A stretch of DNA of 54,331 nucleotides from UBA7672 sp041166025 (GTDB lineage Bacteria; Pseudomonadota; Alphaproteobacteria; Caulobacterales; Hyphomonadaceae): assembly GCA_041166025.1 (NCBI GenBank), contig JBEAMJ010000026.1:1-54331 (forward strand). The letters run 5' to 3'. The translations under genes and the position numbers were made by a program. A model generated the notes under the pieces. That model did no database searches and had not been told where the DNA came from. It saw only the letters and a program-made list of their open reading frames with translations. Shown one piece after another: positions 8,054-16,792 of this stretch. Position 1 is the stretch's first letter; every line of letters begins with the position of its first letter.

Positions 8054-9460
8054 TCAGGCGCGCGCCGCAATTGAGAAAATGCGCTCGCGCACAAAGTCTG
8101 CGCTCATCGGGCCAGTATCGAACTTTTCCGGACGCGAGACAAACGGGGCGGCGCGGGAGGGCAACGGCGCGTCAAGGCCAAGTGTTTCGCGGATCGTCTC
8201 GGGAAACTTTGCGGCGTGCGCAGTCGAGAGCGTGACGATCGGCTTGTCCTGCGAGGCGATACGTCGCGCCGCTGCAAGGCCTACCGCGGTGTGCGGACAT
8301 ACGACCAGACCCGTTTCGGCAAGCGTTCGCTTCAGCTCCTCGCGCGTCTCGGCGTCCGACACACGGCAGCCATCGATACCCATGGCCACAAGGCGGGTCG
8401 AGACATCGCGCGGAATCGCGCCCTCTCCTTTCGCAGCAAGTTCGGCATAGGCCCGGGCGACAGCTGCGCCCTCGCGCGCTTCGGGCGCGCCTGTGAAACT
8501 GGTGGCCTCGAAGAACAACCGCTCAAAATTGCTCGGCAGCTGGATGTCCATCGCCGGGCTGATCGTCGGCGTCGTCGCGCCTCTTCGGAGTGGCTGGCCC
8601 GACAACAGGCGCGCCATCGCATCGTTGGCGTTGACTGCCGCCGTGATCCTCAGGTCGGCAAGCAGCCCGCAGCGGCTGGCGACATGGCCCGCGAGCGCAT
8701 CTCCGAAGTTTCCGGTCGGCACCACGAAGTGAATCGCACGGCCTGCACCCAGCTGGGACTGCACCTGGGCAAAATAGACCGATTGGGCCGCCACACGAGT
8801 CCAGTTGATGGAGTTTACCGCGGCAAGCCCAGTGCGCCGCCTGAATTGTTCGTCGCCGATGAGTTCTTTGAGGATCGCCTGCGTGCCGTCGAAGTCGCCT
8901 TCCAGCGCAAGGTTGTGAACGTTGGCGGCGCCTGTCGCCGTCATGAACAGGCGCTGGGTTGGTGACACGCGGTTGAGCGGATGAAGGATCACGATATCGA
9001 CGCGCCTCGACCCCGCGAAGGCCGAGGCCGCGGCGCCGCCCGTGTCGCCGGAGGTGGCGCAGAGGATGGTCATCCGCTCGCTGCGTTGCTCGAGAACATG
9101 ATCGTAAAGCTGCGCGATCAGGCGCATCGCCACATCCTTGAACGCCAACGTGGGCCCGTGATGCAGCTCCAGCATCCAGTGATTCGGACCAACCTCGACG
9201 AGCGGCGCAACAGACTGATGCGCAAACGGCGCGTAGGCGCGTTCGGCAAGGCCGCGAATGACATCAACCGGCAGTGCGTCGCCGGCGAACGCGGACATCA
9301 CGCGCGTTGCGGTTTCGACATAGCTGTCGCCCGGGCTCGGAGGCCGGATCTGAGGCCAGGCGGCGGGGGTGTAGAGGCCGCCGTCGGGCGCAAGGCCTGC
9401 CAGGCTGGCGGCAAGGAAATCCACCGCTTCGGAATGCCCGCGCGTGGAGACGTACTTCAT
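8054..9460 (-). CDS. thrC: Threonine synthase
   Basis: Threonine synthase converts O-phosphohomoserine to L-threonine with pyridoxal phosphate in the cytoplasm. The 468-residue product begins MKYVSTRGHSEAVDF, typical for the longer (class II) ThrC. The PLP lysine lies in HGPTLAFKDVAMRL and the phosphate loop in LCATSGDTGGAAASAF. The ATG overlaps the SURF1 stop as ATGA, and its own TGA is one base before the M16 start, so three genes are tightly coupled. The frame is open upstream to 9721 but that part lies inside the SURF1 gene. Confidence 0.97.
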   Translation of the reverse strand: MKYVSTRGHSEAVDFLAASLAGLAPDGGLYTPAAWPQIRPPSPGDSYVETATRVMSAFAGDALPVDVIRGLAERAYAPFAHQSVAPLVEVGPNHWMLELHHGPTLAFKDVAMRLIAQLYDHVLEQRSERMTILCATSGDTGGAAASAFAGSRRVDIVILHPLNRVSPTQRLFMTATGAANVHNLALEGDFDGTQAILKELIGDEQFRRRTGLAAVNSINWTRVAAQSVYFAQVQSQLGAGRAIHFVVPTGNFGDALAGHVASRCGLLADLRITAAVNANDAMARLLSGQPLRRGATTPTISPAMDIQLPSNFERLFFEATSFTGAPEAREGAAVARAYAELAAKGEGAIPRDVSTRLVAMGIDGCRVSDAETREELKRTLAETGLVVCPHTAVGLAAARRIASQDKPIVTLSTAHAAKFPETIRETLGLDAPLPSRAAPFVSRPEKFDTGPMSADFVRERIFSIAARA

Positions 9461-10176
9461 CGCCCTGCCTTGTCTTGGACCTTGTCCTGGCCCGAGGTCC
9501 TGCCGAAACGCAAGCGCCCGGCCCGCATGTGGAACAGCCCGTATATCACTGCGAAGGCGATCGCTATCCCGAACCAGGTGACAGAATAGCCGATATGCGT
9601 CTCGGGCGGCGTACGCACCAGGAAGTCGGGCATCCCTTCCAGCGCGAGGATGATAAACCGTGTGTCCAGCTGCGGCTGTTCCAGAAAGGCGGCAAGGGCG
9701 GGGCCATCCATCCAGTGCCACTCGTTGCGCTCGGGCGAATTCGTGCTCGCCATCGCCGGCTTGCCCGGCCAGGGCGCCACGACGTAGCGATCCGGCCAGG
9801 CCGGCGGCGGCGCTGGCGAAACGCCACCCGGACCGCCAATGGCCAGTTCCTCGAAGCCGGTTTGGACAAGAACGGGGACGCCGCAGATGTCCGACACCTG
9901 ATACAGCTTCCAGCCCGCCTTGCCCGACGCCCGCGTTCCGAACACCCGAACCGCCGGCCCGGCGGCGGACGGCGTCCCGAGGATCTGTTGTTCGGCGAGG
10001 CCTCGCGCGCAGATATCGGCCAGGGGCGTTGCCGGCGCAGCGAGCTTCTGGGCAAAGCCAGCAATCTCATCGGCCTTCCACTGTGCGCGTTGCCCCTGCC
10101 AGACCCCGAGCCACAGCAGGGCGACCAGGGCCGGAATGGAAAACGCCGTCAGCAGCGGGAATGGGCGGAAATACAT
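9457..10176 (-). CDS. SURF1-family cytochrome oxidase biogenesis protein
   Basis: The 239-residue protein fits SURF1/Shy1, an inner-membrane factor for heme a insertion into subunit I of aa3-type oxidase. It has an N-terminal membrane helix (FPLLTAFSIPALVALLWLGV) followed at once by WQ and RAQWK. A periplasmic domain contains VFGTRASGKAGWKLYQV, then a C-terminal helix (THIGYSVTWFGIAIAFAVIY) and FHMRAGRLRFG. Two helices at the ends with a large loop between them is the family's usual topology. Its place downstream of the cta genes supports the role. Confidence 0.92.
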   Translation of the reverse strand: MYFRPFPLLTAFSIPALVALLWLGVWQGQRAQWKADEIAGFAQKLAAPATPLADICARGLAEQQILGTPSAAGPAVRVFGTRASGKAGWKLYQVSDICGVPVLVQTGFEELAIGGPGGVSPAPPPAWPDRYVVAPWPGKPAMASTNSPERNEWHWMDGPALAAFLEQPQLDTRFIILALEGMPDFLVRTPPETHIGYSVTWFGIAIAFAVIYGLFHMRAGRLRFGRTSGQDKVQDKAGR

Positions 10177-10209
10177 TGCCGGTGTTTAGCCCGAGCCGCG
10201 CCCGGTGCG

Positions 10210-10581
10210 CTATGGCCCCGTGATGTCGTCAGCAAGGCGTGCTTCGCCTGCCTTGTGCTTCCATTGAAGGGCAAAAAGAAGCGCCTTCACAGGACGCAGC
10301 ACCAATAGGCAGAACCCCACCGTCACCGGCGGCCAGATCAGCACATAGATCCAGCCGGGCGGATGCAGGGCTAATTCGAGGAACATCGCGGTCGGAGCAA
10401 TCAGGATCAGCGCAGCGAACATCACGAAGAATGCCGGCCCGTCGCCAGCGTCCGCGATGGTAAAGTCAGCTCCACAGGACGGGCACGCCTTCCGGAATTT
10501 CAGGAAGCCGTCGAACACCTGCCCCTTGCCGCAATTCGGGCACCGGCAACGCAGGCCGGCAGAGAGCGCCGAAACGGCCAT
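10210..10581 (-). CDS. DUF983 family membrane protein
   Basis: This 123-residue protein starts with a short region holding two CxxC pairs (CRCPNCGKGQ and CPSCGAD). A conserved-looking stretch FTIADAGDGPAFF and two membrane helices (about residues 50-72 and 77-97) follow. This is the DUF983 pattern, a family repeatedly found beside ctaE and SURF1 in alphaproteobacteria, where a link to oxidase assembly is suspected. The four cysteines could bind zinc or another metal. It follows the unrecognised membrane gene at 10591 by 9 bases. Confidence 0.9.
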   Translation of the reverse strand: MAVSALSAGLRCRCPNCGKGQVFDGFLKFRKACPSCGADFTIADAGDGPAFFVMFAALILIAPTAMFLELALHPPGWIYVLIWPPVTVGFCLLVLRPVKALLFALQWKHKAGEARLADDITGP

Positions 10582-10590
10582 GTCTGATCC

Positions 10591-11217
10591 TCAGTCGCTA
10601 CCGGGATATGGGATCACGAACAGCACAACGAAGATTGCAAGCCAGATTGCCGCAAGCACCGCCCAGTTGATCGCAACCACCTGGAAGCCCAGCGGCTTCT
10701 CCCGGGTGGCCACGCCCGCAATGACCAGCACAGTCGAAACTGCGAATAGCGCAAAGCCACCAAAGAAGAGGGTGTTGAACGTCTTTGACAGCGCATACAG
10801 CAGGTCGGCGTTAAGATAGCCAGGTGGAAAGGCGCTATCGCCCTGCCAGTGCGTGGCGATAAACCAGTTGCCGGTAGCGCCGAGCAGGAGGGCTGCGATC
10901 GCAGCACCGACGGCGAGCCATATCTTCGCCCTGCGCCAAACCGCAACTGCGGCGACTGCCGCCGCGCCGGCTGCAAGCATCAGCAGGGTGCCCGTGAGCA
11001 GGACGCCATAGGGATTGAAGCGTGGCGCCAGAACGACCTCACGCCCGGACCTGAAGGACGAATCGAGGGTGGAGAAACCTCCCCCACTCCAAATCTGCTG
11101 TGCCGTATCGACCAGGGGCCGGCCGTTCGCGAGGAAGGGCAGCAAGGCCGACAAGAACAGAGCTATAGTGACCGCCTGGATCGCGAGGAAGCCGAAGACC
11201 GCCGCCTTCCTTGCCAT
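10591..11217 (-). CDS. Unrecognised multi-pass membrane protein in the cta cluster
   Basis: I do not recognise this 208-residue protein. It has about five hydrophobic helices: residues 5-30, 72-93, 96-115, 140-165 and 178-202. A polar loop of about 45 residues separates the first and second (LVDTAQQIWSGGGFSTLDSS through LAPRFNPYG). A second loop (THWQGDSAFPPGYLNADLLY) precedes helix four. It has no Cys and only a few His, so no obvious heme or copper site. It sits between ctaE (12 bases before) and DUF983 (9 bases after), all on the same strand, so it is probably made with the oxidase. A role in oxidase assembly or as an accessory subunit is inference from position only. Confidence 0.75.
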   Translation of the reverse strand: MARKAAVFGFLAIQAVTIALFLSALLPFLANGRPLVDTAQQIWSGGGFSTLDSSFRSGREVVLAPRFNPYGVLLTGTLLMLAAGAAAVAAVAVWRRAKIWLAVGAAIAALLLGATGNWFIATHWQGDSAFPPGYLNADLLYALSKTFNTLFFGGFALFAVSTVLVIAGVATREKPLGFQVVAINWAVLAAIWLAIFVVLFVIPYPGSD

Positions 11218-11229
11218 GGTCGATGGCCG

Positions 11230-12135
11230 CTAGTGGCCCGAGCCGGGCGGCCCCGCGCCCCACACAAGGTGCGGCGTTACATAGACGAAGGCGAAGAGGA
11301 AGAGCCACACCACATCGACGAAGTGCCAATACCAGGCCGCAAATTCGAAGCCGAGATGCTTCTCCGGCTTCATGCCGCCCGCCATCAGGCGGCCGAGGCA
11401 AACCATCAGGAACAGCGTGCCGATAACGACGTGGGCGCCATGGAAGCCCGTGGCCATGAAGAAGGCCGAGCCATAGAGCGAGCCATCGTAGGAGAACCCG
11501 GCCTGCGCATACTCAACGACCTGCAGAGCGGTGAACGAGATGCCCAGAAGGATCGTAAGTGAGAGACCCGTGATCGCGCTGCGGCGATCGCCCACCTGCA
11601 GCGCATGGTGCGCCCAGGTGACCGTCGTGCCCGACAGAAGCAGGATCAGCGTGTTGATGAGCGGCAGGTGAAACGGATCGAACGGCACGACACGATGACC
11701 GTCGACCTGCGTCACTGGCCAGTCCGACCACTTCAGCAGCGGTTCGAGCGCCGGGTTCGCAAGGTCCATGTGCGCAGCGTTGGCGCGGAAGGTGTGGAAG
11801 ATGGTCATCTCGAAGAATGACCAGAACCAAGCCACGAAGAACATCACCTCGGAGGCGATGAACAGCACCATCCCGTAGCGCAGGGAGATCTGCACGACCT
11901 CGGTATGGTCGCCGCCGCGGCTCTCCTTGATAACATCGCCCCACCAGCCGATGAGCACGAAGATCAGGCAGACGAACCCCGGCACGAACGCCCAAAGCGC
12001 ACCCTGCGGGATGAACCAAAGGCCCTTCATGTAGCCGGCCGCGCCCAGCGCGACCATGAGCAAGGACAACGACCCCAGCAGCGGCCACGGGCTCGGCTTG
12101 ACCAGGTGATAGTCGTGCTTGACGGCGCCCGCCAT
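11230..12135 (-). CDS. ctaE: Cytochrome c oxidase subunit III
   Basis: This is the seven-helix subunit III of the aa3-type oxidase, 301 residues. It contains HDYHLVKPSPWPLLGS at the start, SLRYGMVLFIASEVMFFVAW, INTLILLLSGTTVTWAHHAL, ATGFHGAHVVIGTLFL and HFGFE-like HLGFEFAAWYWHFVDVVWLF near the end. The Glu in ASEVMFF is the conserved glutamate of the family. It follows ctaG after 68 bases, which hold no other gene. Confidence 0.97.
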   Translation of the reverse strand: MAGAVKHDYHLVKPSPWPLLGSLSLLMVALGAAGYMKGLWFIPQGALWAFVPGFVCLIFVLIGWWGDVIKESRGGDHTEVVQISLRYGMVLFIASEVMFFVAWFWSFFEMTIFHTFRANAAHMDLANPALEPLLKWSDWPVTQVDGHRVVPFDPFHLPLINTLILLLSGTTVTWAHHALQVGDRRSAITGLSLTILLGISFTALQVVEYAQAGFSYDGSLYGSAFFMATGFHGAHVVIGTLFLMVCLGRLMAGGMKPEKHLGFEFAAWYWHFVDVVWLFLFAFVYVTPHLVWGAGPPGSGH

Positions 12136-12203
12136 GGCTTCAGTCCCTGCTTTGCGCAGCCGCCCACAAGGACCAGCTGCAGTCCCAGAATTGTACCGCC
12201 GGT

Positions 12204-12770
12204 CTAGTTGACCACGGATGCGTCCTCAAGCCGCGCGGAGGCCTTTGGGCCGTCCACCCGGTAGTAAGTGTAGGAAAGCGTGATTCCCTGCACGTCGGCG
12301 GTGTTCGGGTTTTTCGCCATCTCCGGTGAGACGAAAAACACGACCGGCAACTGCACCGGCTTGCCCGGTTCGTAGGTCTGCTCCTCAAAGCAGAAGCATT
12401 CCAGCTTCTCGAAATAGACCCCGGCCTTGTGGGGCACGACGTTCTTGCTGGCCATAGCGCGGATCGGCTCATCGGCGGTGTTGGTCAGCTCGAAGTGCGT
12501 CATCATGGTTTCGCCAATGCGCACGTCGACGTAGGGTTGGGACGGACGGAACTTGAGCGGCGCTCCCTGCTCAACATTGGCGTCGAAATAGACGCGGACG
12601 ACGCGATCGAGGATTTCCTTCGGGCGCTCTGTCGCCACCTGCGTGGTGCCGCCAAAGCCCGTGACCGCGCAGAACGCCTTGTACAGCGGCTCGGCGGCAT
12701 AGGCGAGACCGAGCATGCCGACGGCCACGCTACACAGCACAAGGGTCGTGATGCGCGCCCGTGTCTTCAT
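12204..12770 (-). CDS. ctaG: Cytochrome c oxidase assembly protein CtaG/Cox11
   Basis: Cox11-type CtaG delivers copper to the CuB centre of subunit I. The 188-residue protein has one N-terminal membrane helix (ITTLVLCSVAVGMLGLAYA) and then a periplasmic immunoglobulin-like domain. The copper motif CFCF lies in KLECFCFEEQTYEPG. Other family signatures are AEPLYKAFC, KNVVPHKAGVYF, and FVSPEMAKNPNTADVQGITLSYTY (given here in part: residues about 145-168). Its ATG overlaps the stop of the small upstream ORF as ATGA. Confidence 0.97.
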   Translation of the reverse strand: MKTRARITTLVLCSVAVGMLGLAYAAEPLYKAFCAVTGFGGTTQVATERPKEILDRVVRVYFDANVEQGAPLKFRPSQPYVDVRIGETMMTHFELTNTADEPIRAMASKNVVPHKAGVYFEKLECFCFEEQTYEPGKPVQLPVVFFVSPEMAKNPNTADVQGITLSYTYYRVDGPKASARLEDASVVN

Positions 12771-13063
12771 TGGGAAGTGCTCGTGGGTATACGGTAGACT
12801 TCAGGAACGCCTGCCCCGCCACCGACTTTCGCCATGGTCAGGAGGAATACGAGCACCACGAAGCCGCCCAGGGCGAGCGCGATCCACCGGCTGCGCTTCC
12901 TGCGGGCAGCTGCCTCTTCGGGCGTCAGCTGGATGCGCTCACCCGTGGGGATCGCTTCACGTGCACCGAGAAAGGCATCGGCGTTGCCGGCTGGGTTCGC
13001 GCCTGTGACTGCGCCTTCCGGCTCGCCATCCCAGTCCTTGATCTGCCCCTTGTCGAGCATCAT
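12767..13063 (-). CDS. Small single-helix membrane protein between ctaB and ctaG (CoxF-like)
   Basis: The 98-residue product is mostly polar (DWDGEPEGAVTGANPAGNAD) up to residue 60. An RRKRSRW stretch and one hydrophobic helix (IALALGGFVVLVFLLTMA) follow, then a short Gly-rich tail. A small membrane ORF at this position, sometimes called CoxF, is common in alphaproteobacterial cta operons. The gene begins with two adjacent ATGs (ATGATG) overlapping the ctaB stop, so either 13063 or 13060 may be used. Its own stop overlaps the ctaG start by 4 bases. The tight overlaps on both sides argue that it is real. Its function is unknown. Confidence 0.82.
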   Translation of the reverse strand: MMLDKGQIKDWDGEPEGAVTGANPAGNADAFLGAREAIPTGERIQLTPEEAAARRKRSRWIALALGGFVVLVFLLTMAKVGGGAGVPEVYRIPTSTSQ

Positions 13064-14007
13064 GCCCCCCCGACCAGCGGAACGACAAACGGCAACACCC
13101 GCTCCAGGAGAAGCGCGCCGAACAGCGCAAACAGGTAGAGGATCGAAACGCCAAACATCTTCTTGGCGTGAATCATGTCGGCCGGCGCATCGGCATCTCC
13201 CGCCCGGCTCAGGAACACGCGAGCGGCACACCAGAGGAAGGCGGCGCCGCCGGCTGCCGATACGGCGAGATAGAGCCAGCCGCCAAGACCCGTGAACACC
13301 GGGAGGACGCCGAACGGTGCGACCACGAGCGTATAGAGCAGAATATGCAGCCGCGTTTCTTTTGCGCCGCGCGTGACCGGCAGCATGGGCACCCCGGCGC
13401 GCGCATATTCCTTTGACGTCCAAAGCGACAGCGCCCAGAAGTGCGGAGGCGTCCACAGGAAGATCAGGCCGAACAGGATCCATGCATCCAGCGGGGCATC
13501 GCCAGTCGCCGCCGCCCAACCGATCACTGGCGGGAAAGCCCCAGCGGCGCCACCGATGACGATGTTCTGCGATGTCGAGCGCTTGAGCCACATCGTATAG
13601 ATCACGGCATAGAAGAAGATAGAGAACGCCAGCAGGCCGGCTGCAAGGGGGTTGGCCGCCAGCGCCATCAGCGTGACCGACAGGACCGACATGATGAGGC
13701 CGAAAGCCAGCGCATCTTCTGGACGCACGAGTCCGGCGGGCACCGGGCGCGACACCGTCCGCGCCATCATCGCGTCGATGTCGGCGTCATACCACATGTT
13801 GAGCGCACCTGCCGCGCCCGAGCCAAGCGCGAGCGCGAGGATCGCGCTTGCCGCCGCGACGGGGTGCATCCCGACCGGCGCTGCAACCAGACCCGCGAGC
13901 GCCGTGAAGATCACGAGCGACATCACGCGCGGCTTCATCAGCTGCACATAGTCCATCGCCGTCGCTGAAGCGGTTACTGACGGACTTGCGAGGCTCACGT
14001 CGGACAT
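13060..14007 (-). CDS. ctaB: Protoheme IX farnesyltransferase (heme O synthase)
   Basis: CtaB attaches a farnesyl tail to protoheme IX, the first step from heme B to the heme A used by this oxidase. The 315-residue integral membrane protein has the UbiA-superfamily first Asp motif NMWYDADIDAMMARTVSRPV. The second appears in LFGLIFLWTPPHFWALSLWT with KEYARAGVPMLPV after it. About nine hydrophobic helices are visible. It lies 51 bases after ctaD. The heme A synthase (ctaA/cox15) is not in the window. Confidence 0.97.
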   Translation of the reverse strand: MSDVSLASPSVTASATAMDYVQLMKPRVMSLVIFTALAGLVAAPVGMHPVAAASAILALALGSGAAGALNMWYDADIDAMMARTVSRPVPAGLVRPEDALAFGLIMSVLSVTLMALAANPLAAGLLAFSIFFYAVIYTMWLKRSTSQNIVIGGAAGAFPPVIGWAAATGDAPLDAWILFGLIFLWTPPHFWALSLWTSKEYARAGVPMLPVTRGAKETRLHILLYTLVVAPFGVLPVFTGLGGWLYLAVSAAGGAAFLWCAARVFLSRAGDADAPADMIHAKKMFGVSILYLFALFGALLLERVLPFVVPLVGGA

Positions 14008-14058
14008 CGTGTCTCGCGCTGCAGCCTGAACCGTGAGGTCCAGGCTGCATGCGCCCTG

Positions 14059-15717
14059 TTACCTGACCCGCGGAAGGTCGTTGTACTGGTGGAATGGCGG
14101 CGGAGAAGACAGTGTCCACTCCAGCGTCGTCGCCCCCTCGCCCCAGGGATTGGCCTCAGCCTTGCGGCGGCGGACCATGGCCTCGAACAGGCCGATGAAG
14201 AACACCACCGTCGCGGCGGCCGCGATCCAGTAGCCGTATGTCGACCATTGGTGCCACTGCTCGAAGGCGGGCGTGTAGTCGACATAGCGGCGCGGCATGC
14301 CCTGCATTCCGAGGAAGTGCTGCGGGAAGAAGATAAGGTTGGAGCCAATGAACATCAGCCAGAAGTGCAGGCCTGCGATCATGCCATTGTACTTCACGCC
14401 CCACATCTTCTCGAACCAGTAGTACCAGCCGCAGAACAGCGTGAACACGGCGCCGAGCGACAGCACGTAGTGGAAGTGCGCAACGACATAGTAGGTATCG
14501 TGCAGTGAGTGGTCGACGCCGGCGTTGGCAAGCACAACGCCCGTAACGCCGCCGACGGTGAAGAGGAAAATGAAGCCGATCGCCCACAGCATCGGCACCT
14601 TGAACTCGATCGAGCCGCCCCACATCGTGGCAATCCACGAGAAGATCTTCACGCCGGTCGGAACCGCAATCACCATCGTTGCCGCGACGAAGTAGGCCTT
14701 CAGGTTCACGTCCATACCCACCGTGTACATGTGGTGCGCCCAGACGATGAAACCGATGAACCCGATAGCGACCATCGCGTAGGCCATTGCGAGGTAGCCG
14801 AACACCGGCTTGCGCGAGAAGGTCGAGATGACGTGGCTGATGATGCCGAAGCCCGGCAGGATCATGATGTAGACTTCGGGGTGACCGAAGAACCAGAACA
14901 GGTGCTGGAACATGATCGGATCACCGCCGCCGGCGACTTCGAAGAACTTCGAGCCGAAATTGCGGTCGGTCAGCAGCATGGTCAGCGCGCCGGCAAGGAC
15001 CGGCAGGGCAAGCACGAGCAGGAACGCCGTCACCAGGATCGACCAGGCGAACAGCGGCATCTTGTGCAGCGTCATGCCTGGCGCGCGCATGTTGAGGATC
15101 GTCACGATGAAGTTGATGGCCCCAAGAATCGATGACATGCCCGCGAGGTGCAGGGAGAAGATCACCAGGTCCATCGCAAGGCCCGGATGGCCGGTTGCGC
15201 CAGATAGCGGCGGATAGAGCACCCAGCCGCCGCCAAAGCCGTTATTGCCCGGCGGGCCCGGCACGAACATCGACAGGATGAGCAGGAAGAACGAGACCGG
15301 CACCAGCCAGAACGAGATATTGTTCATGCGCGGCATCGCCATGTCCGGCGCGCCGATCATCAACGGCACGAACCAGTTGCCGAAGCCGCCGATCAGGGCA
15401 GGCATGACCATGAAGAAGATCATGATCAACCCATGCATCGTGGTGATCACGTTATAGTTGTGCTCATCCCCGAAGAAGCCGCCAAACGCCGTACCATTGA
15501 AAAGCTGCAGGCCCGGCTCGGCAAGCTCAGCCCGCATGAAGCCGGAGAACACGAAACCTACGACACCGGCGCACAACGCGAAGACAAGATAGAGCGTGCC
15601 GATGTCCTTGTGGTTGGTCGAGAACAGCCAGCGCGAAGGGCTATACCACTTCGGATCTTGGTGATCGTGCGCATGATCGTGGGCGTGGTCCGCCGCGTGA
15701 TTTGCATCGCTCGACAT
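14059..15717 (-). CDS. ctaD: Cytochrome c oxidase subunit I
   Basis: This is the catalytic subunit carrying heme a and the heme a3-CuB centre. The 552-residue protein starts MSSDANHAADHAHDHAHDH, an unusual His/Asp-rich leader. RWLFSTNHKDIGTLYL then opens the conserved core. Key elements are MHGLIMIFFMVMPALIGGFG, the CuB/proton-channel motif FWFFGHPEVYIMILPGFGI, AHHMYTVGMD, and HDTYYVVAHFHYVLSLGAVF, which holds the heme ligands. GHPEVY shows the A-type D- and K-channel enzyme family. It is 17 bases downstream of ctaC. Confidence 0.98.
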   Translation of the reverse strand: MSSDANHAADHAHDHAHDHQDPKWYSPSRWLFSTNHKDIGTLYLVFALCAGVVGFVFSGFMRAELAEPGLQLFNGTAFGGFFGDEHNYNVITTMHGLIMIFFMVMPALIGGFGNWFVPLMIGAPDMAMPRMNNISFWLVPVSFFLLILSMFVPGPPGNNGFGGGWVLYPPLSGATGHPGLAMDLVIFSLHLAGMSSILGAINFIVTILNMRAPGMTLHKMPLFAWSILVTAFLLVLALPVLAGALTMLLTDRNFGSKFFEVAGGGDPIMFQHLFWFFGHPEVYIMILPGFGIISHVISTFSRKPVFGYLAMAYAMVAIGFIGFIVWAHHMYTVGMDVNLKAYFVAATMVIAVPTGVKIFSWIATMWGGSIEFKVPMLWAIGFIFLFTVGGVTGVVLANAGVDHSLHDTYYVVAHFHYVLSLGAVFTLFCGWYYWFEKMWGVKYNGMIAGLHFWLMFIGSNLIFFPQHFLGMQGMPRRYVDYTPAFEQWHQWSTYGYWIAAAATVVFFIGLFEAMVRRRKAEANPWGEGATTLEWTLSSPPPFHQYNDLPRVR

Positions 15718-15734
15718 CGAACGGCTCCCTGATC

Positions 15735-16628
15735 TTATTCGGCGGCGGCGAGCTGGGTCACGCCCGGTCGCGGCAGACTGTCGAGATAGGCGCGACCGCC
15801 ATTGAGCGGGTCGGCCTGCGCAGCGACGAGCCATTGGTCATACTGGTCCTGCGGCAGCGCCCACAACTCGATCGGCATGTTCGAGTGGTCCTTGCCGCAG
15901 AGCTCCGAGCACTGGCCGTAATAGATGCCAGGCGTCGGGACGTTGAACCACAGCTGGTTCAGGCGACCGGGCACTGCATCCGTCTTCAGCGCGAACTGCG
16001 GCATCGCCCAGGCGTGAATCACGTCACGCGCAGTAATCTTGAGGCGCACATAGCGATTGGTCGGAACAACCATGGGATAGTCGGTTGAGAGCTGGGCGAT
16101 ATCGCCGCGCGCCGTATTGAGCGGACGGTCAGCGTCTCCGGCCCGCAGCATGCGGCTCTCGATCACGAACTCCTGGTCCGTGTTCTGATTGTAAGTGTAG
16201 TCCCAGTACCACATGTTGCCGTAGACTTTGATGTCCACGATCTGCTCTTCCGGCGGATTCTTGCCGTTGAACATCACGTCCTGCTCGTAGAGCAACGGGA
16301 AGGAGCCCCGCGCGATCCAGACCAGGATCAGCACCGGCACCACCGTCCAGATAATCTCCACAACCGTGTTGTGGCTGAACTTCTTCGCTGTCGGATTGGC
16401 CTTCCGGTTATAGCGGATCATGACCCAGATCAGCAGCGCCGTCACGAAGGCGGTGATCGCGGTGATTATGACCAAAACCTCCACGTGGAAGGCATGGACC
16501 CGCTGCGCCGTTTCTGTCACCGGCGTCTGGAAATCGACCCCGCCAGGCTGGGGCACGGCAAAAGCCGGCGCAGCCGCCGCAAGGCTGGCAGCGCCGAGCG
16601 CCCAGAGTTTCCAAGCCCCTCTCAGCAT
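15735..16628 (-). CDS. ctaC: Cytochrome c oxidase subunit II
   Basis: Subunit II accepts electrons from cytochrome c through its CuA centre. The 297-residue precursor has a signal peptide (MLRGAWKLWALGAASLAAAA, cleaved near AFA). Two membrane helices follow, around residues 45-65 and 82-103. Next comes a cupredoxin domain with the aromatic patch NMWYWDYTY. The CuA ligands are in CSELCGKDHSNMP with an upstream His in DVIHAWAMP. A GTG at 16637 could add three residues, but GGAGG lies only 2 bases from it, so ATG at 16628 is preferred. It is the first gene of the cta cluster. Confidence 0.97.
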   Translation of the reverse strand: MLRGAWKLWALGAASLAAAAPAFAVPQPGGVDFQTPVTETAQRVHAFHVEVLVIITAITAFVTALLIWVMIRYNRKANPTAKKFSHNTVVEIIWTVVPVLILVWIARGSFPLLYEQDVMFNGKNPPEEQIVDIKVYGNMWYWDYTYNQNTDQEFVIESRMLRAGDADRPLNTARGDIAQLSTDYPMVVPTNRYVRLKITARDVIHAWAMPQFALKTDAVPGRLNQLWFNVPTPGIYYGQCSELCGKDHSNMPIELWALPQDQYDQWLVAAQADPLNGGRAYLDSLPRPGVTQLAAAE

Positions 16629-16792
16629 GTTGCGCACATCCTCCAGCCAGATGCGTGATTTCCGGGCTTTAGCGTGATACGCTGCCCGCCGCCACCACTC
16701 CCGTCCGGCCCGTTGGCGTGCATAGTGTCGCAGGCGCGTCGAATCGGTGAATTGGCTTGTGGTCGCTATCAGACGCTCAAGGAGTTGGGAAG
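16629..16792. other. Divergent intergenic region ctaC / TPR gene
   Basis: About 160 bases separate the oxidase cluster (minus) from the TPR gene (plus). Promoters for both must lie here. I see GGAG ribosome-binding sites at both ends but no -35/-10 pair that I would defend. Confidence 0.5.

Noticed and set aside
13061..13072. Run of seven C residues at the ctaB/CoxF-like junction as a phase-variation tract
   Set aside because: The run (cccccc after catg) lies in the ctaB coding end and is too short and isolated to argue for slippage control.
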